A program made the translations under genes and the position numbers. Shown here one piece after another: positions 27,615-35,935 of a DNA stretch of 64,000 bases. The DNA is from an uncultured Flavobacteriaceae bacterium (GTDB lineage Bacteria > Bacteroidota > Bacteroidia > Flavobacteriales > Flavobacteriaceae), in NCBI GenBank assembly GCA_947500525.1, contig CANMSH010000001.1, positions 310,001 through 374,000 on the forward strand, read 5' to 3'. How positions within the stretch are numbered: position 1 is the first letter of the stretch; the number at the start of each line of letters is the position of its first letter. The notes under the pieces were generated by a model. That model had not been told where the DNA came from and did not search any database. It saw nothing but the letters and a program-made list of their open reading frames with translations.

Positions 27615-29531
27615 TTACCAGTCATAGGCTCTAATAACGGCATTGACAAGCTCGCCTCTAAACCCAGTATCGTCACCATTCGTTAAAATCACAATACCGG
27701 CACTTTTAATATTGTCTTCGTTTCCCGATAAAGAAGGCAATCCGATAAAATAAGCTCTATATCCTTCATTCGTACCCCCGTGATAATAATATTTCTTCGA
27801 TTTTAAAGATCTTGGCCCTCTTGAAATATTAATTCCATTACCCATACGTAGGCTTATCGCACTATGCGATGACAGAACGGTTCTTCTCTTAAACGTACCG
27901 CGATTATTGAGCATAATAAGTACATTCGATAATTCTTTGGCATTTGTATAAAGTCCTGCCGCTGCATATTGTGGGTAGCTATTACGTACATGTTTATTGG
28001 TATTTGTGTAGAATCCAAAAGTTAAATCTTCTTTTTTATAGTATTTTTCTGGTCTATATGTAAAACGACTTTGTTTCATTTCTAAAGGCGACAAAACATG
28101 CTCCTTCATCCAATCTGGATACGTTCTTTTGGTAACATCAATAGTTAATTTTTGAAGTAGCGTAAAAGCTTTTCCTGAGTACCATGTAGATCCTGCATTA
28201 GGGCCATTTGCTGGGTCATAAGTGATTTTCACCGTATTCATAATAGCACTTAATTTAGGAACTTGAGCGCCCAATCGATAGCCTCCGAAACCTCCTCCAG
28301 GCATATTGCCGTTACTATTAGGTCCACGATATTGGCAGTTATTATTAAAAACCGAACCTCTTCCTTCAATTCCACTTTTATGATTTAATATTTTCGACAC
28401 TGTTATATGTGTAAAATTGGTACGCCATCTTTGATTTTTAGCGCAAGAATGAAAAGGGTCTGACCAGTTTAATTTCCCTGATAACAACAGATTTTCTGTT
28501 AGGCTTATTTTTTTCTGGTCTTTCAATTTAAATGCTCCTATTGCGGCTACTACTTTACTAATTGAAGCGGCCTGAAACATTGTTTCAGGGTGGACGGCAT
28601 ATTTTCTATCATCTTGTCTTAAAAAACCATAGCCCGTCGACCAAGCTAGTTTACCATTAATTACAACACCTACACTCACTCCGGGTACGTTCAAATCATT
28701 CATTCTTTGCCAAATAGATTTGTTTGCAACATTATTCTCAAAATTGCGAATCCTATCTACTGGTTTATTGATTGATTTTTGATTGCTAATAATTGACCAG
28801 CCTTGCCCATTAGGCGTGAATGCCACTAGTTTTATTTTACGATTCTTCATTCTAAAAGAATTCATCTTGGATGCCCAATCCGTTTTATAATTTTTGGTGA
28901 AATGGTAATCATCAGCAATGACTAACCAATTGCCATTTGATCTAAATGAAACATGCGTTATTTTACGCGCAGGCCGTTTATTAGGCATGTCAGATTCGCT
29001 AAGATTCCTCAATATCTGAAAACATTCGTCGTCAATATGCTTTGCCGAGAATCCTCCTTTTTCAGTAATAATCAACCAACTATTATCTGTCGTTCTTTTT
29101 CTTGGATAGACAATTGAAATCGGCTTTACTCCTTTTTTGTAGTATTCTTTCAACTTTAAATAACTTTCATTTGGAATGTTTCTGGCGAACATACTTTTAT
29201 CAGTAAGCACAACCCAACTATTTCCACCTTTTGGAGGAAAGGCTATATTGATAACTTTATGTCCTTTTTTAATAAAATCTCTGACCCTACTAATACATTC
29301 TGATGGAATATTATCATAATAGAATTTATTTTGATTTGTTATTAGGGCCCACCCTCCGTTAGGTGTAAAGGAAAAGCTTTGAATACCATATTGAATATTT
29401 TCACTAATTCTTTGATGTGCCTTGTTAGGTATTCCTTTATTGAATTTTTCTTGTGCATTGCACATGAAATGAGAAGTCAGAAATAGTACTAAGATGATTT
29501 TATAAAATATAGTACATGTTAATTTTTCCAT
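27615..29531 (-). CDS. Serine hydrolase (beta-lactamase fold) with N-terminal repeats
   Basis: A 638-aa exported enzyme (signal peptide ending FLTSHFMCNAQ). Residues 40-250 hold about five repeats of roughly 43 aa, each with an F-x-P-x-GG-W-x-(I/V)-(I/L)-T core followed by an aromatic strand and a helix (SFTPNGGWALIT; AFPPKGGNSWVVLT; VYPRKRTTDNSWLIIT; SFRSNGNWLVIA; AFTPNGQGWSII). Residues 275-630 are the class C beta-lactamase/DD-peptidase fold: catalytic SISK (SxxK) in MFQAASISKVVAA, and HGGTNEGYR as the third motif. Likely an esterase or peptidase in the periplasm or outside the cell; true beta-lactamase activity is not implied. Second-last gene of the secreted operon. Confidence 0.85.
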   Translation of the reverse strand: MEKLTCTIFYKIILVLFLTSHFMCNAQEKFNKGIPNKAHQRISENIQYGIQSFSFTPNGGWALITNQNKFYYDNIPSECISRVRDFIKKGHKVINIAFPPKGGNSWVVLTDKSMFARNIPNESYLKLKEYYKKGVKPISIVYPRKRTTDNSWLIITEKGGFSAKHIDDECFQILRNLSESDMPNKRPARKITHVSFRSNGNWLVIADDYHFTKNYKTDWASKMNSFRMKNRKIKLVAFTPNGQGWSIISNQKSINKPVDRIRNFENNVANKSIWQRMNDLNVPGVSVGVVINGKLAWSTGYGFLRQDDRKYAVHPETMFQAASISKVVAAIGAFKLKDQKKISLTENLLLSGKLNWSDPFHSCAKNQRWRTNFTHITVSKILNHKSGIEGRGSVFNNNCQYRGPNSNGNMPGGGFGGYRLGAQVPKLSAIMNTVKITYDPANGPNAGSTWYSGKAFTLLQKLTIDVTKRTYPDWMKEHVLSPLEMKQSRFTYRPEKYYKKEDLTFGFYTNTNKHVRNSYPQYAAAGLYTNAKELSNVLIMLNNRGTFKRRTVLSSHSAISLRMGNGINISRGPRSLKSKKYYYHGGTNEGYRAYFIGLPSLSGNEDNIKSAGIVILTNGDDTGFRGELVNAVIRAYDW

Positions 29532-29534
29532 AAT

Positions 29535-30170
29535 TTATTCTTTTAATTTATCAAAGTCTAAGGCTTGCATATATTTCCAAAGTTCGTCAGCTTCAATATT
29601 ATTTCCAGTTACATTCACAACAAAACGTTCATTAATTAAAAATTCCATTTTTGTCCTTGTGCTATGTGATTGCCTACTAAAAGTTTCTTGTATCGTATTA
29701 ACCCCTCTTTTATAGATTTTCTTATATCCTCTTTCATTTTCAGAATCAAGTATCATGCGTTCTTTCATCTTATACATATAGGCAACTCCTGAGCCCGCAC
29801 CAGCACCGTCGATAATTTCTGCTTTCAATTGTTTTTGAATATTGCTCGGGTCCTTATACTGCAAATTCATAGAACTTATGTTTCCTAAAGCTCCTTTACC
29901 CAAATTATAGGAAGTACGCTTTAAGTCCATGAGTTGTTCTGGCATCCATTTTTTCAATGCTTCTTTACTCAAAGGTTCTAATTCTTTTAGTTTCGTCATG
30001 AGTTCTTGAGCCTCGTTTAAACCACCCATCACACTTGAAGATTTTTTGACCTCTTTGGCTGTTTTTTTAATTTCTTTCTTAGCATTCTTAATTTTATCGA
30101 AGGTGCCCTTTTCTTTTTTACATGCAGTTACTACGAGTATGCATAACAACATGAATAGTATCTTTTTCAT
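29535..30170 (-). CDS. Lipoprotein of unknown function
   Basis: A 211-aa lipoprotein: MKKILFMLLCILVVTACKKEK, with lipobox VTAC followed by lysines. Residues 22-50 are a Lys-rich amphipathic helix (FDKIKNAKKEIKKTAKEVKK), then a mixed alpha/beta body without a recognisable motif, ending DELWKYMQALDFDKLKE. It overlaps no neighbour but starts only 19 bases after the upstream gene and stops 3 bases before the serine hydrolase, so it is translated as part of the same operon. The Lys-rich segment right after the signal recalls the lead-in of three upstream proteins. Confidence 0.75.
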   Translation of the reverse strand: MKKILFMLLCILVVTACKKEKGTFDKIKNAKKEIKKTAKEVKKSSSVMGGLNEAQELMTKLKELEPLSKEALKKWMPEQLMDLKRTSYNLGKGALGNISSMNLQYKDPSNIQKQLKAEIIDGAGAGSGVAYMYKMKERMILDSENERGYKKIYKRGVNTIQETFSRQSHSTRTKMEFLINERFVVNVTGNNIEADELWKYMQALDFDKLKE

Positions 30171-30189
30171 AGTTTTTGTTTTTTATTTG

Positions 30190-30882
30190 TTAATCTTCTA
30201 ATTGTCGAATCGAAACATTATGAATTTCGAAACTGACAAAATCTCGTCCTGCTATATCTTTCCCATTACATTGGATCGTACCGGGTTTAATAATATATAA
30301 TTGAACCCACTTCGTAAACTCATACTCAGTTTGTACAAGAAAATCTATTTGACCCTCTCCCAAATCAATATTAAAAACAGCCTTTTCTGTACTTCCCAAT
30401 AAGTCGATACCCATAGTGACTGGATCTGGACACCCGCCTCTATGAGAATTGTAATAGTTTACAGTTATTCTATATGTTTTGTTTTTAACCGCTTTAAAAT
30501 TTAAATACATGAAGTTGTTGTTGTTTTTTACGGGTCCAGAACTTAGTACTATTTTTTCTCCGTTGTACGTCCCATTGATTGCTAGAGATGCATTTGTAGT
30601 GCGAAACTTAGAGGCATCAAAAGTGACATTTATTGCTGCTGGATATTTGGTATATGCCCCTGGCGTTAAATTTAACTGAGTTATTTTCTTAGATGATCTA
30701 TCAAATCTAAGATCAGTTCTATCTAATAACTTCACTCCTTTTGTCACCTTAAGTAACGGTAAAGTCTTCTTTATGTTCAGCGTTACTGTTTTAACATTCT
30801 GCTTAGAATTATACTTTTTTATTTGTGCGTTGACGCTTATTGAAATAAATAAGAGTACGATTGATGTTAATGTAGTTTTCAT
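30190..30882 (-). CDS. Exported protein of unknown function
   Basis: A 230-aa protein with signal peptide MKTTLTSIVLLFISISVNAQ. The mature chain is beta-rich (LTPGAYTKYPAAINVTFDASKFRTTNASLAING; NKTYRITVNYYNSHRGGCPDPVTMGIDLLG) with one likely disulphide pair (CPDP and the later TIQCNGKD). It resembles a beta-sandwich or jelly-roll binding domain, but I recognise no family. It stands in the secreted operon between the hemopexin-like gene and the lipoprotein gene, with gaps of 19 bases on each side, so a shared envelope or extracellular role is likely. Confidence 0.7.
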   Translation of the reverse strand: MKTTLTSIVLLFISISVNAQIKKYNSKQNVKTVTLNIKKTLPLLKVTKGVKLLDRTDLRFDRSSKKITQLNLTPGAYTKYPAAINVTFDASKFRTTNASLAINGTYNGEKIVLSSGPVKNNNNFMYLNFKAVKNKTYRITVNYYNSHRGGCPDPVTMGIDLLGSTEKAVFNIDLGEGQIDFLVQTEYEFTKWVQLYIIKPGTIQCNGKDIAGRDFVSFEIHNVSIRQLED

Positions 30883-30901
30883 GACAAATGTTTTGATTAA
30901 T

Positions 30902-32212
30902 TTATTTGAACAAACCTGATGGAGACATACCCCAATGTGTTACTTTCCCACTATCTAAAGAATAAGCATAAACCACATCTTTTTTAAAAAATCTAATTTC
31001 GGGCTTTCCGTATTGATTTCCGTATTCACCTCCCACTGCAGCATCAACTAAATTTGGCACTCCTTTAAATTTAGAAGCAATAGTTCCAGATGCTACCAAT
31101 TTATTTTTTAAAACATCAAACTTATAGTAGTTATGTGAATCGAACAAGTAAACAATGTTTGTGTTTTGTATACCGACAGCGGCCATAACTCGACCTATGC
31201 CAAAACCATCTTTGATCTTTGCACGCTTATCTACTTTTTTTGTTGACGGATCATAACGCTGGTACCAGTCGTCTTTAAAAAAGTAGTACTTCTTATTTTT
31301 TGGATGCAAGAACCCAGCATCTGTATTTGAATAGACTCCTGTATACCAATCATTTCCAAATCGTTTTTTGGTAATTGTTTTAACGTTACTTTGCTGTCCC
31401 CATAAACCAAAACCGTCAGTACCTTCAAAAGAGATATAGTAACCCGAAGTATTTCTAATAAAATGTATGGGCCTAATATTATGGTAGTTTCCTGTATTCA
31501 AATCATTGTAAACCACAGCATCTAATTGATGAAATAGTTTCCAACCATCTCTACCAATGACTGCTTTTTTATCTACCTTTTTACCAAAAACGTACCTATA
31601 GTAATAATCGCCTTTAAACGCATAAGCTCTACCGTTTTTGTGCATCACTATAGCATCTAGAGATTCTGGCAGCCCTTTCCAACTATCTTTGTTTATATAT
31701 TTTACTGCTATTTTTTTTGTTCTAAAATCGTATGAATAGTATTTATTGCCTTTAAAAAAGTAAGCTTTATTATTGGTAGGGTGCGTAATCGCAGCATCAA
31801 AAGGTCCATATAGACCTTTCCAGCCATCTTGACCTACAATACCTATTTTATCTACTTTCTTTTTTGTAAAATCATACCGATAATATTGATTGCCTTTAAA
31901 AATGTAGGCCTTTTTATTTATAGGATGTATTAATGCGGCGTCTACATTGGCAGGTAGACCGTACCAACCATCTTTACCTATAAGGCCCATTTTCTCTAAC
32001 TTACCTGTGGACGTATTATACATATGAAAGTATTTTCCCACAAAAAAATGTGTCTTACCGTTGGGGTGTTTAACCGCTGCATTGATAACCTGAAGATCAT
32101 TATTTTTTACTGTAAGTGTATTATCAGTAATTTTTTCTGTATTTGAACTGTTAGTAAATGCCATCAGCATACCTATGGTACATATGAGCACCACTATTCT
32201 TAAGTATTTCAT
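30902..32212 (-). CDS. Exported hemopexin-repeat protein
   Basis: A 436-aa protein with an N-terminal signal (MKYLRIVVLICTIGMLMAF). The mature chain is eight hemopexin-type blades of about 45 aa, each opening D-A-A-(V/I)-x-H-P and containing K-A-Y-x-F-K-G-x-x-Y-Y-R-Y-D, for example DAALIHPINKKAYIFKGN and DAAITHPTNNKAYFFKGN. Blade 5 carries an insertion (IRPIHFIRNTSGYYISFEGTD). Eight blades fit two four-bladed propellers, as in animal hemopexin. Bacterial members may bind haem, metal, polyamines or matrix polymers; no specific haem-binding His pair can be assigned from sequence. Fourth gene of the secreted operon. Confidence 0.88.
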   Translation of the reverse strand: MKYLRIVVLICTIGMLMAFTNSSNTEKITDNTLTVKNNDLQVINAAVKHPNGKTHFFVGKYFHMYNTSTGKLEKMGLIGKDGWYGLPANVDAALIHPINKKAYIFKGNQYYRYDFTKKKVDKIGIVGQDGWKGLYGPFDAAITHPTNNKAYFFKGNKYYSYDFRTKKIAVKYINKDSWKGLPESLDAIVMHKNGRAYAFKGDYYYRYVFGKKVDKKAVIGRDGWKLFHQLDAVVYNDLNTGNYHNIRPIHFIRNTSGYYISFEGTDGFGLWGQQSNVKTITKKRFGNDWYTGVYSNTDAGFLHPKNKKYYFFKDDWYQRYDPSTKKVDKRAKIKDGFGIGRVMAAVGIQNTNIVYLFDSHNYYKFDVLKNKLVASGTIASKFKGVPNLVDAAVGGEYGNQYGKPEIRFFKKDVVYAYSLDSGKVTHWGMSPSGLFK

Positions 32213-32228
32213 GATTTAGGGGTTTTAT

Positions 32229-33089
32229 TTAATAATCTCCTTCTTGTTCTGGAGTTTTTAACTTTACGAACTCGTAATCGGCTACTACAATTGTTTTTGG
32301 TTCATTCACCAATTCTACACAGGTCATCGTAGCATTGAATTTTTTCTTTTTCTTATTGATAAAGGTCATTTCCATCATCAAGCTAGTATCTGCCCCTTTT
32401 AACCATTTAGGGTCAAAACCTTTGGGTAGGGCCTTTTTATTAGTACCATCATATACTTGATTAAAAGCAACAGGCGCATCAAAAGTGACGTACATAATCA
32501 TCTTTATCTCTTTATTTTCTATCTGAAATCCTTGGCATTCATATCCTAAAATTTCTTTAGTTCCTAATTCTTTGAAATTCATGTCTTTCATCAATTGTTC
32601 ATCATCAGTCCCCTCCATAACATCATCATTTGATGAAGGCAGCACTTGCCCGTGCTTTTTACCATTAGAATTCATAAAAATCGTCACTGTTTTAATACCT
32701 TCATCCATTACCATAAACATGCCGTTCATCATCATTTTTTCTTTAAACTCAGGTTTTGAGCCAAAATATGTGGCTCCTTTTTTTAAGAAATACGTCATGT
32801 CAAATGTGCCTTGCTTGCCTTTCATCTGTAGTTTGTATTTCCAATCGAATTCATAAGTAGCAGGTAACACAGAAGGATCCATACTTTTTTTAGATAGATC
32901 GAAATTGAATAGCTTATCCATTCCTTTTTCAGTTTCCATAGCAGCTTTTTCTTCAGCTTTTCTGAGCACAGCTTCTTTTGCTGCTGCTTCCGCTCTTTTC
33001 TTTAGTTTTTTAAAAAATTGTGCATGTGTATGCTGGGAGTAACCTAACAACATGCATAGTGCGAGTACTAATAGTTTTACTTTTTTCAT
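32229..33089 (-). CDS. Exported DUF4412 protein
   Basis: A 286-aa protein. The frame opens at 33128, but the signal peptide MKKVKLLVLALCMLLGYSQHTHAQ begins at ATG 33089, just after the upstream stop at 33095, so I use that. After the signal comes FFKKLKKRAEAAAKEAVLRKAEEK, a Lys/Ala-rich helix shared with two upstream genes. Residues 65-280 match DUF4412 (FDWKYKLQMKGKQGTFDMTYFL; GTKEILGYECQGFQIENKEIKMIMYVTFDAP), a lipoprotein-localisation-factor-like fold found in Bacteroidota. Expected in the periplasm; function unknown. Confidence 0.82.
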   Translation of the reverse strand: MKKVKLLVLALCMLLGYSQHTHAQFFKKLKKRAEAAAKEAVLRKAEEKAAMETEKGMDKLFNFDLSKKSMDPSVLPATYEFDWKYKLQMKGKQGTFDMTYFLKKGATYFGSKPEFKEKMMMNGMFMVMDEGIKTVTIFMNSNGKKHGQVLPSSNDDVMEGTDDEQLMKDMNFKELGTKEILGYECQGFQIENKEIKMIMYVTFDAPVAFNQVYDGTNKKALPKGFDPKWLKGADTSLMMEMTFINKKKKKFNATMTCVELVNEPKTIVVADYEFVKLKTPEQEGDY

Positions 33090-33094
33090 TTTTC

Positions 33095-33883
33095 TTAGTT
33101 TTGATTTGTATTTGTTTGATACACCCATTTAATATCTTCAGGTAGTGCATCAACTATTGTTATTTCATTTTTGGTAAAGTGAAGCCCCTCACCAACAGGT
33201 ATGCTTTCCGTAACTTCGGTTCTCAAGAGATTCCATCCTTGTTTTAGTTGTATATCGATGGCACTTTCCGCGTCAAGCATATCTTTATAGGCTTGCCCTT
33301 TTGCATTACGCATGGTAAATTTCTTATTACATTTAATTTGTATAGAAGCTTCCCCATCGGCATATACCAATAAATAAGTGTCTCCTTTTTCACCATTATT
33401 TTCTTTGTTTTGCCCTAAGTTATAGACTGCTTCAACTGGATTTACGGCATCTAGACTGCCCACGAAAGATTTGTTTCTCCCTACAAACAATTTTACAAGC
33501 GCCATTTTAACCTCTGGGTTTTTAATGGTAGCATTTTGGGCATTGGTACATTTTTCTGCAAAAGCACTTACGGGAACTGAAGTGCCTATTGAATCTGGTA
33601 ATTTGTAGATAAAACTCCCGGATTCATGTATGCTACCAACTATATGAGTTCTTTTAGAAGCATCAAATTCAGTAAGTACAAAAGCAATAATATCAGAAGA
33701 TCCTTGCTCCCAGTTTTGAAAAACCTGTGCACTATCGCTCACATACAACTTTTCTTTTTTCTCTTTTTTAGAAAGTTTCTGTTTTAACTTCTTAAAGAAT
33801 TGTGCTTGACTCGTCTGTATGTTTGCAACGAACATACAGGTAACCAGTAGTAAGAAGAAATTACTGCTTTTTATCTTTTTCAT
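33095..33883 (-). CDS. Exported protein with QFFKKL lead motif
   Basis: A 262-aa exported protein: signal MKKIKSSNFFLLLVTCMFVANIQTSQA, then QFFKKLKQKLSKKEKKEK, a strongly basic helix shared in its first part with the DUF4412 and OmpA-family neighbours. The rest (FVLTEFDASKRTHIVGSIHESGSFIYKLPDS ... EVKMALVKLFVGRNKSF ... GQAYKDMLDAESAIDIQLKQGWNLLRTEV) is mixed alpha/beta and matches nothing I recognise. It is second in the operon, 90 bases after the OmpA-like gene and 5 bases before the DUF4412 start. An envelope role with those neighbours is inferred from context only. Confidence 0.72.
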   Translation of the reverse strand: MKKIKSSNFFLLLVTCMFVANIQTSQAQFFKKLKQKLSKKEKKEKLYVSDSAQVFQNWEQGSSDIIAFVLTEFDASKRTHIVGSIHESGSFIYKLPDSIGTSVPVSAFAEKCTNAQNATIKNPEVKMALVKLFVGRNKSFVGSLDAVNPVEAVYNLGQNKENNGEKGDTYLLVYADGEASIQIKCNKKFTMRNAKGQAYKDMLDAESAIDIQLKQGWNLLRTEVTESIPVGEGLHFTKNEITIVDALPEDIKWVYQTNTNQN

Positions 33884-33973
33884 AGTGATAATATTTCTGA
33901 AATTTTACAAATTAACTTCGTTCATTTGTCGGCGCCACATGGTGTATCTCAAAACTTGATTATGACTCTGCCC

Positions 33974-35275
33974 TCACAGTTTGACAAACTCTACTCTACG
34001 ATTGTTTGCCTTGCCTTCGGCAGTAGTATTATCAGTAATAGGAACAGCTTCTCCTTTACCCAGTGTATTTAATCGATCAGCGGCTATACCCATTTGTATC
34101 AGTGCTTTTTTTACTGCTAGTGCTCTTTTAGCAGATAATTCTTGGTTATAATCTTCTGGCCCATCGCTGTCTGTATGTCCTTCAATAGAAAAGTTAAGGT
34201 CGGTATGCTTCAGCATCATCTTGGCTACTTTATTAATCACACCGTAAGATGCTGGTTTTATGGAAGCTTTATTGACATCGAATAAAATACCTCGAGTAAC
34301 AAACTTGCCATCTGCAATTATCTGATCGTAGAGTTTCTTGCCTCCTTTAGCAATACGAATGTCTTTAATTGCACTTATTTCCTTATAATGAGCAAAAATG
34401 CCTAGTATAAAAGCTTCAGGTTGAAAACCTAAGTTGGGTATATTTAAAACTCTATTTTCTTCAATAAATACTTTTAATGAACGCTTGTTAAAAGCTATTG
34501 CAATATGTTGCCATTTTGCTTTTTTATCGTTTCGTTGAGAATTATCATAAAACTCATATTTTCTTTGCTCACCGTTATCCATGCATTCTAAGCTTGCTCC
34601 ATGCTTTTTTATAATAAGACTTCTACAATAGCTTTTTTTGTCTTCTGATGTGTGTTTATAATCTTGCGAACCATTCCATAAATTAATATGATAGCTTTGA
34701 TACGCTGGCCCATGAACGGGCTGAAAATAAGCATCAAACTCTATGGTAAAAACTTCTGGTAAATAATTTTTGTCATTCATTAAGGGTTTAATTTTTGCCG
34801 TATGTAACATGTTTATAACATTGTCTTCACCTAAGGTGGCATTTTCGGCATTTCCTTTTATTAAATCCCAACGAGAAGGAAACTCTCCGTTTTCTTCGCT
34901 TGTTAAATCATCTTCAAAAATTATTTCATCACCAGGGACGAAATTATATTTTGTCCAAGATTTGATGTCTTCTGCTGATGCATTTTCTTGTTCTTGGTCT
35001 GAAGAATTTATCCCACTGTTTGATGTTGGCTTATCGGAAGGTTTTCTTTTTACTTTTCTCTTTAGTTTTACCAACTTTCCATTAATAATGGTATCAAACG
35101 TTTTTTCAGTTTTTTGAGTTACCTTTTCTTCTGTTTTACGTAATACTGTTTCTTCAGCAGAATCTTTGACTCTTTTCTTTAGCTTTTTTAAGAACTGAGC
35201 CTCACTTGTTTGTAGGCCTCCAAAAACAAGGAATAAGACCAATAGTATACTGTAACCATTTCTTTCTTTTTTCAT
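33974..35275 (-). CDS. OmpA-family protein with lectin-like domain
   Basis: A 433-aa envelope protein, first in the secreted operon. Order: signal peptide ending FGGLQTSEA; basic helix QFLKKLKKRVKDSAEETVLRKTEEKV; a Ser/Glu-rich linker; a concanavalin-A/LamG-like sandwich (about 125-315, FTIEFDAYFQPVHGP, WQHIAIAFNKRSLKVFIEENRVLN); and a C-terminal OmpA peptidoglycan-binding domain (about 325-433) with FDVNKASIKPASYGVINKVA and the diaminopimelate-binding region IEGHTDSDGPEDYNQELSAKRA ... NNRRVEF. No barrel is present, so it should be periplasmic and attached to peptidoglycan. The gene diverges from the ECF sigma gene across 111 bases. Confidence 0.9.
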   Translation of the reverse strand: MKKERNGYSILLVLFLVFGGLQTSEAQFLKKLKKRVKDSAEETVLRKTEEKVTQKTEKTFDTIINGKLVKLKRKVKRKPSDKPTSNSGINSSDQEQENASAEDIKSWTKYNFVPGDEIIFEDDLTSEENGEFPSRWDLIKGNAENATLGEDNVINMLHTAKIKPLMNDKNYLPEVFTIEFDAYFQPVHGPAYQSYHINLWNGSQDYKHTSEDKKSYCRSLIIKKHGASLECMDNGEQRKYEFYDNSQRNDKKAKWQHIAIAFNKRSLKVFIEENRVLNIPNLGFQPEAFILGIFAHYKEISAIKDIRIAKGGKKLYDQIIADGKFVTRGILFDVNKASIKPASYGVINKVAKMMLKHTDLNFSIEGHTDSDGPEDYNQELSAKRALAVKKALIQMGIAADRLNTLGKGEAVPITDNTTAEGKANNRRVEFVKL

Positions 35276-35386
35276 AATATTTTAGTAATTTCATTTACCT
35301 TTAGTATCTTGTATTTAATGAATGTTAACATTTATCTCAAAAATTTGAATATTCTATAGTCTTAAGGCAGCATTGTCAGGTATCTA

Positions 35387-35932
35387 ATGGAGGAAAAACA
35401 TATTATATCGTTACTACATAACAAGCCTAAGGAGATTAAGGAACTCTATAATTCTCATAGAAATGCTTTTTTAAATTTTGGTAAGAAATATGATTTAGAC
35501 TACGATGATCTTGTTGATATTTATCAAGAAGCCTTTATCGCCTTAAGAAATCATGCCATAAAAGGTAAATTGGCTACTGTAAAAAGTTCTTTAAAAACAT
35601 ATCTCTTTGGTATTGGGAAGTTTATGATTTTTGACTTATTAAAAGAGAAAAATAAAACGACAACCCTACATACAGATCTGCTTTCTGCTTATGCTCATAT
35701 TGATCCCATTCAAATAGAAACTGAGACTAAAGACCTTACCCTAGAGCAACAAACCCTGAAAACACATTTTAAAAAATTGGGAAAAAAATGTAAAGAAGTG
35801 TTAACCTTATTCTATTCTAGAGGACTAACTATTGATGAGATTGTTGAATGTACTGATTATACCAACGGCAGTGTGGTTAGAAGTCAAAAATCAAGATGTT
35901 TAAAAACCTTGAAAGAAATGATTAAATCTTAA
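35387..35932 (+). CDS. ECF-type RNA polymerase sigma factor
   Basis: A 181-aa sigma70-family protein. Region 2 is DLVDIYQEAFIALRNHAIKGKLATVKSSLKTYLFGIGKFMIFDLLKEK, and region 4 a C-terminal helix-turn-helix (LTLFYSRGLTIDEIVECTDYTNGSVVRSQKSRCLKTLKEMI). Region 3 is absent, as in ECF factors. It is followed after 3 bases by a membrane protein with TPRs, the expected place for its regulator, and lies divergent from the secreted operon. The probable target is that operon; this is inference from position. Confidence 0.9.
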   Translation: MEEKHIISLLHNKPKEIKELYNSHRNAFLNFGKKYDLDYDDLVDIYQEAFIALRNHAIKGKLATVKSSLKTYLFGIGKFMIFDLLKEKNKTTTLHTDLLSAYAHIDPIQIETETKDLTLEQQTLKTHFKKLGKKCKEVLTLFYSRGLTIDEIVECTDYTNGSVVRSQKSRCLKTLKEMIKS

Positions 35933-35935
35933 AGA

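Noticed and set aside
27615-29531. Antibiotic-resistance beta-lactamase
   Set aside because: The fold is shared by esterases and peptidases; the operon context and the N-terminal repeats argue for another substrate.
35326-35332. TAACATT between the OmpA-like and sigma genes as a further Pho-box-like site
   Set aside because: There is no second half-site at 11 bases, and single copies are expected often by chance at this base composition.
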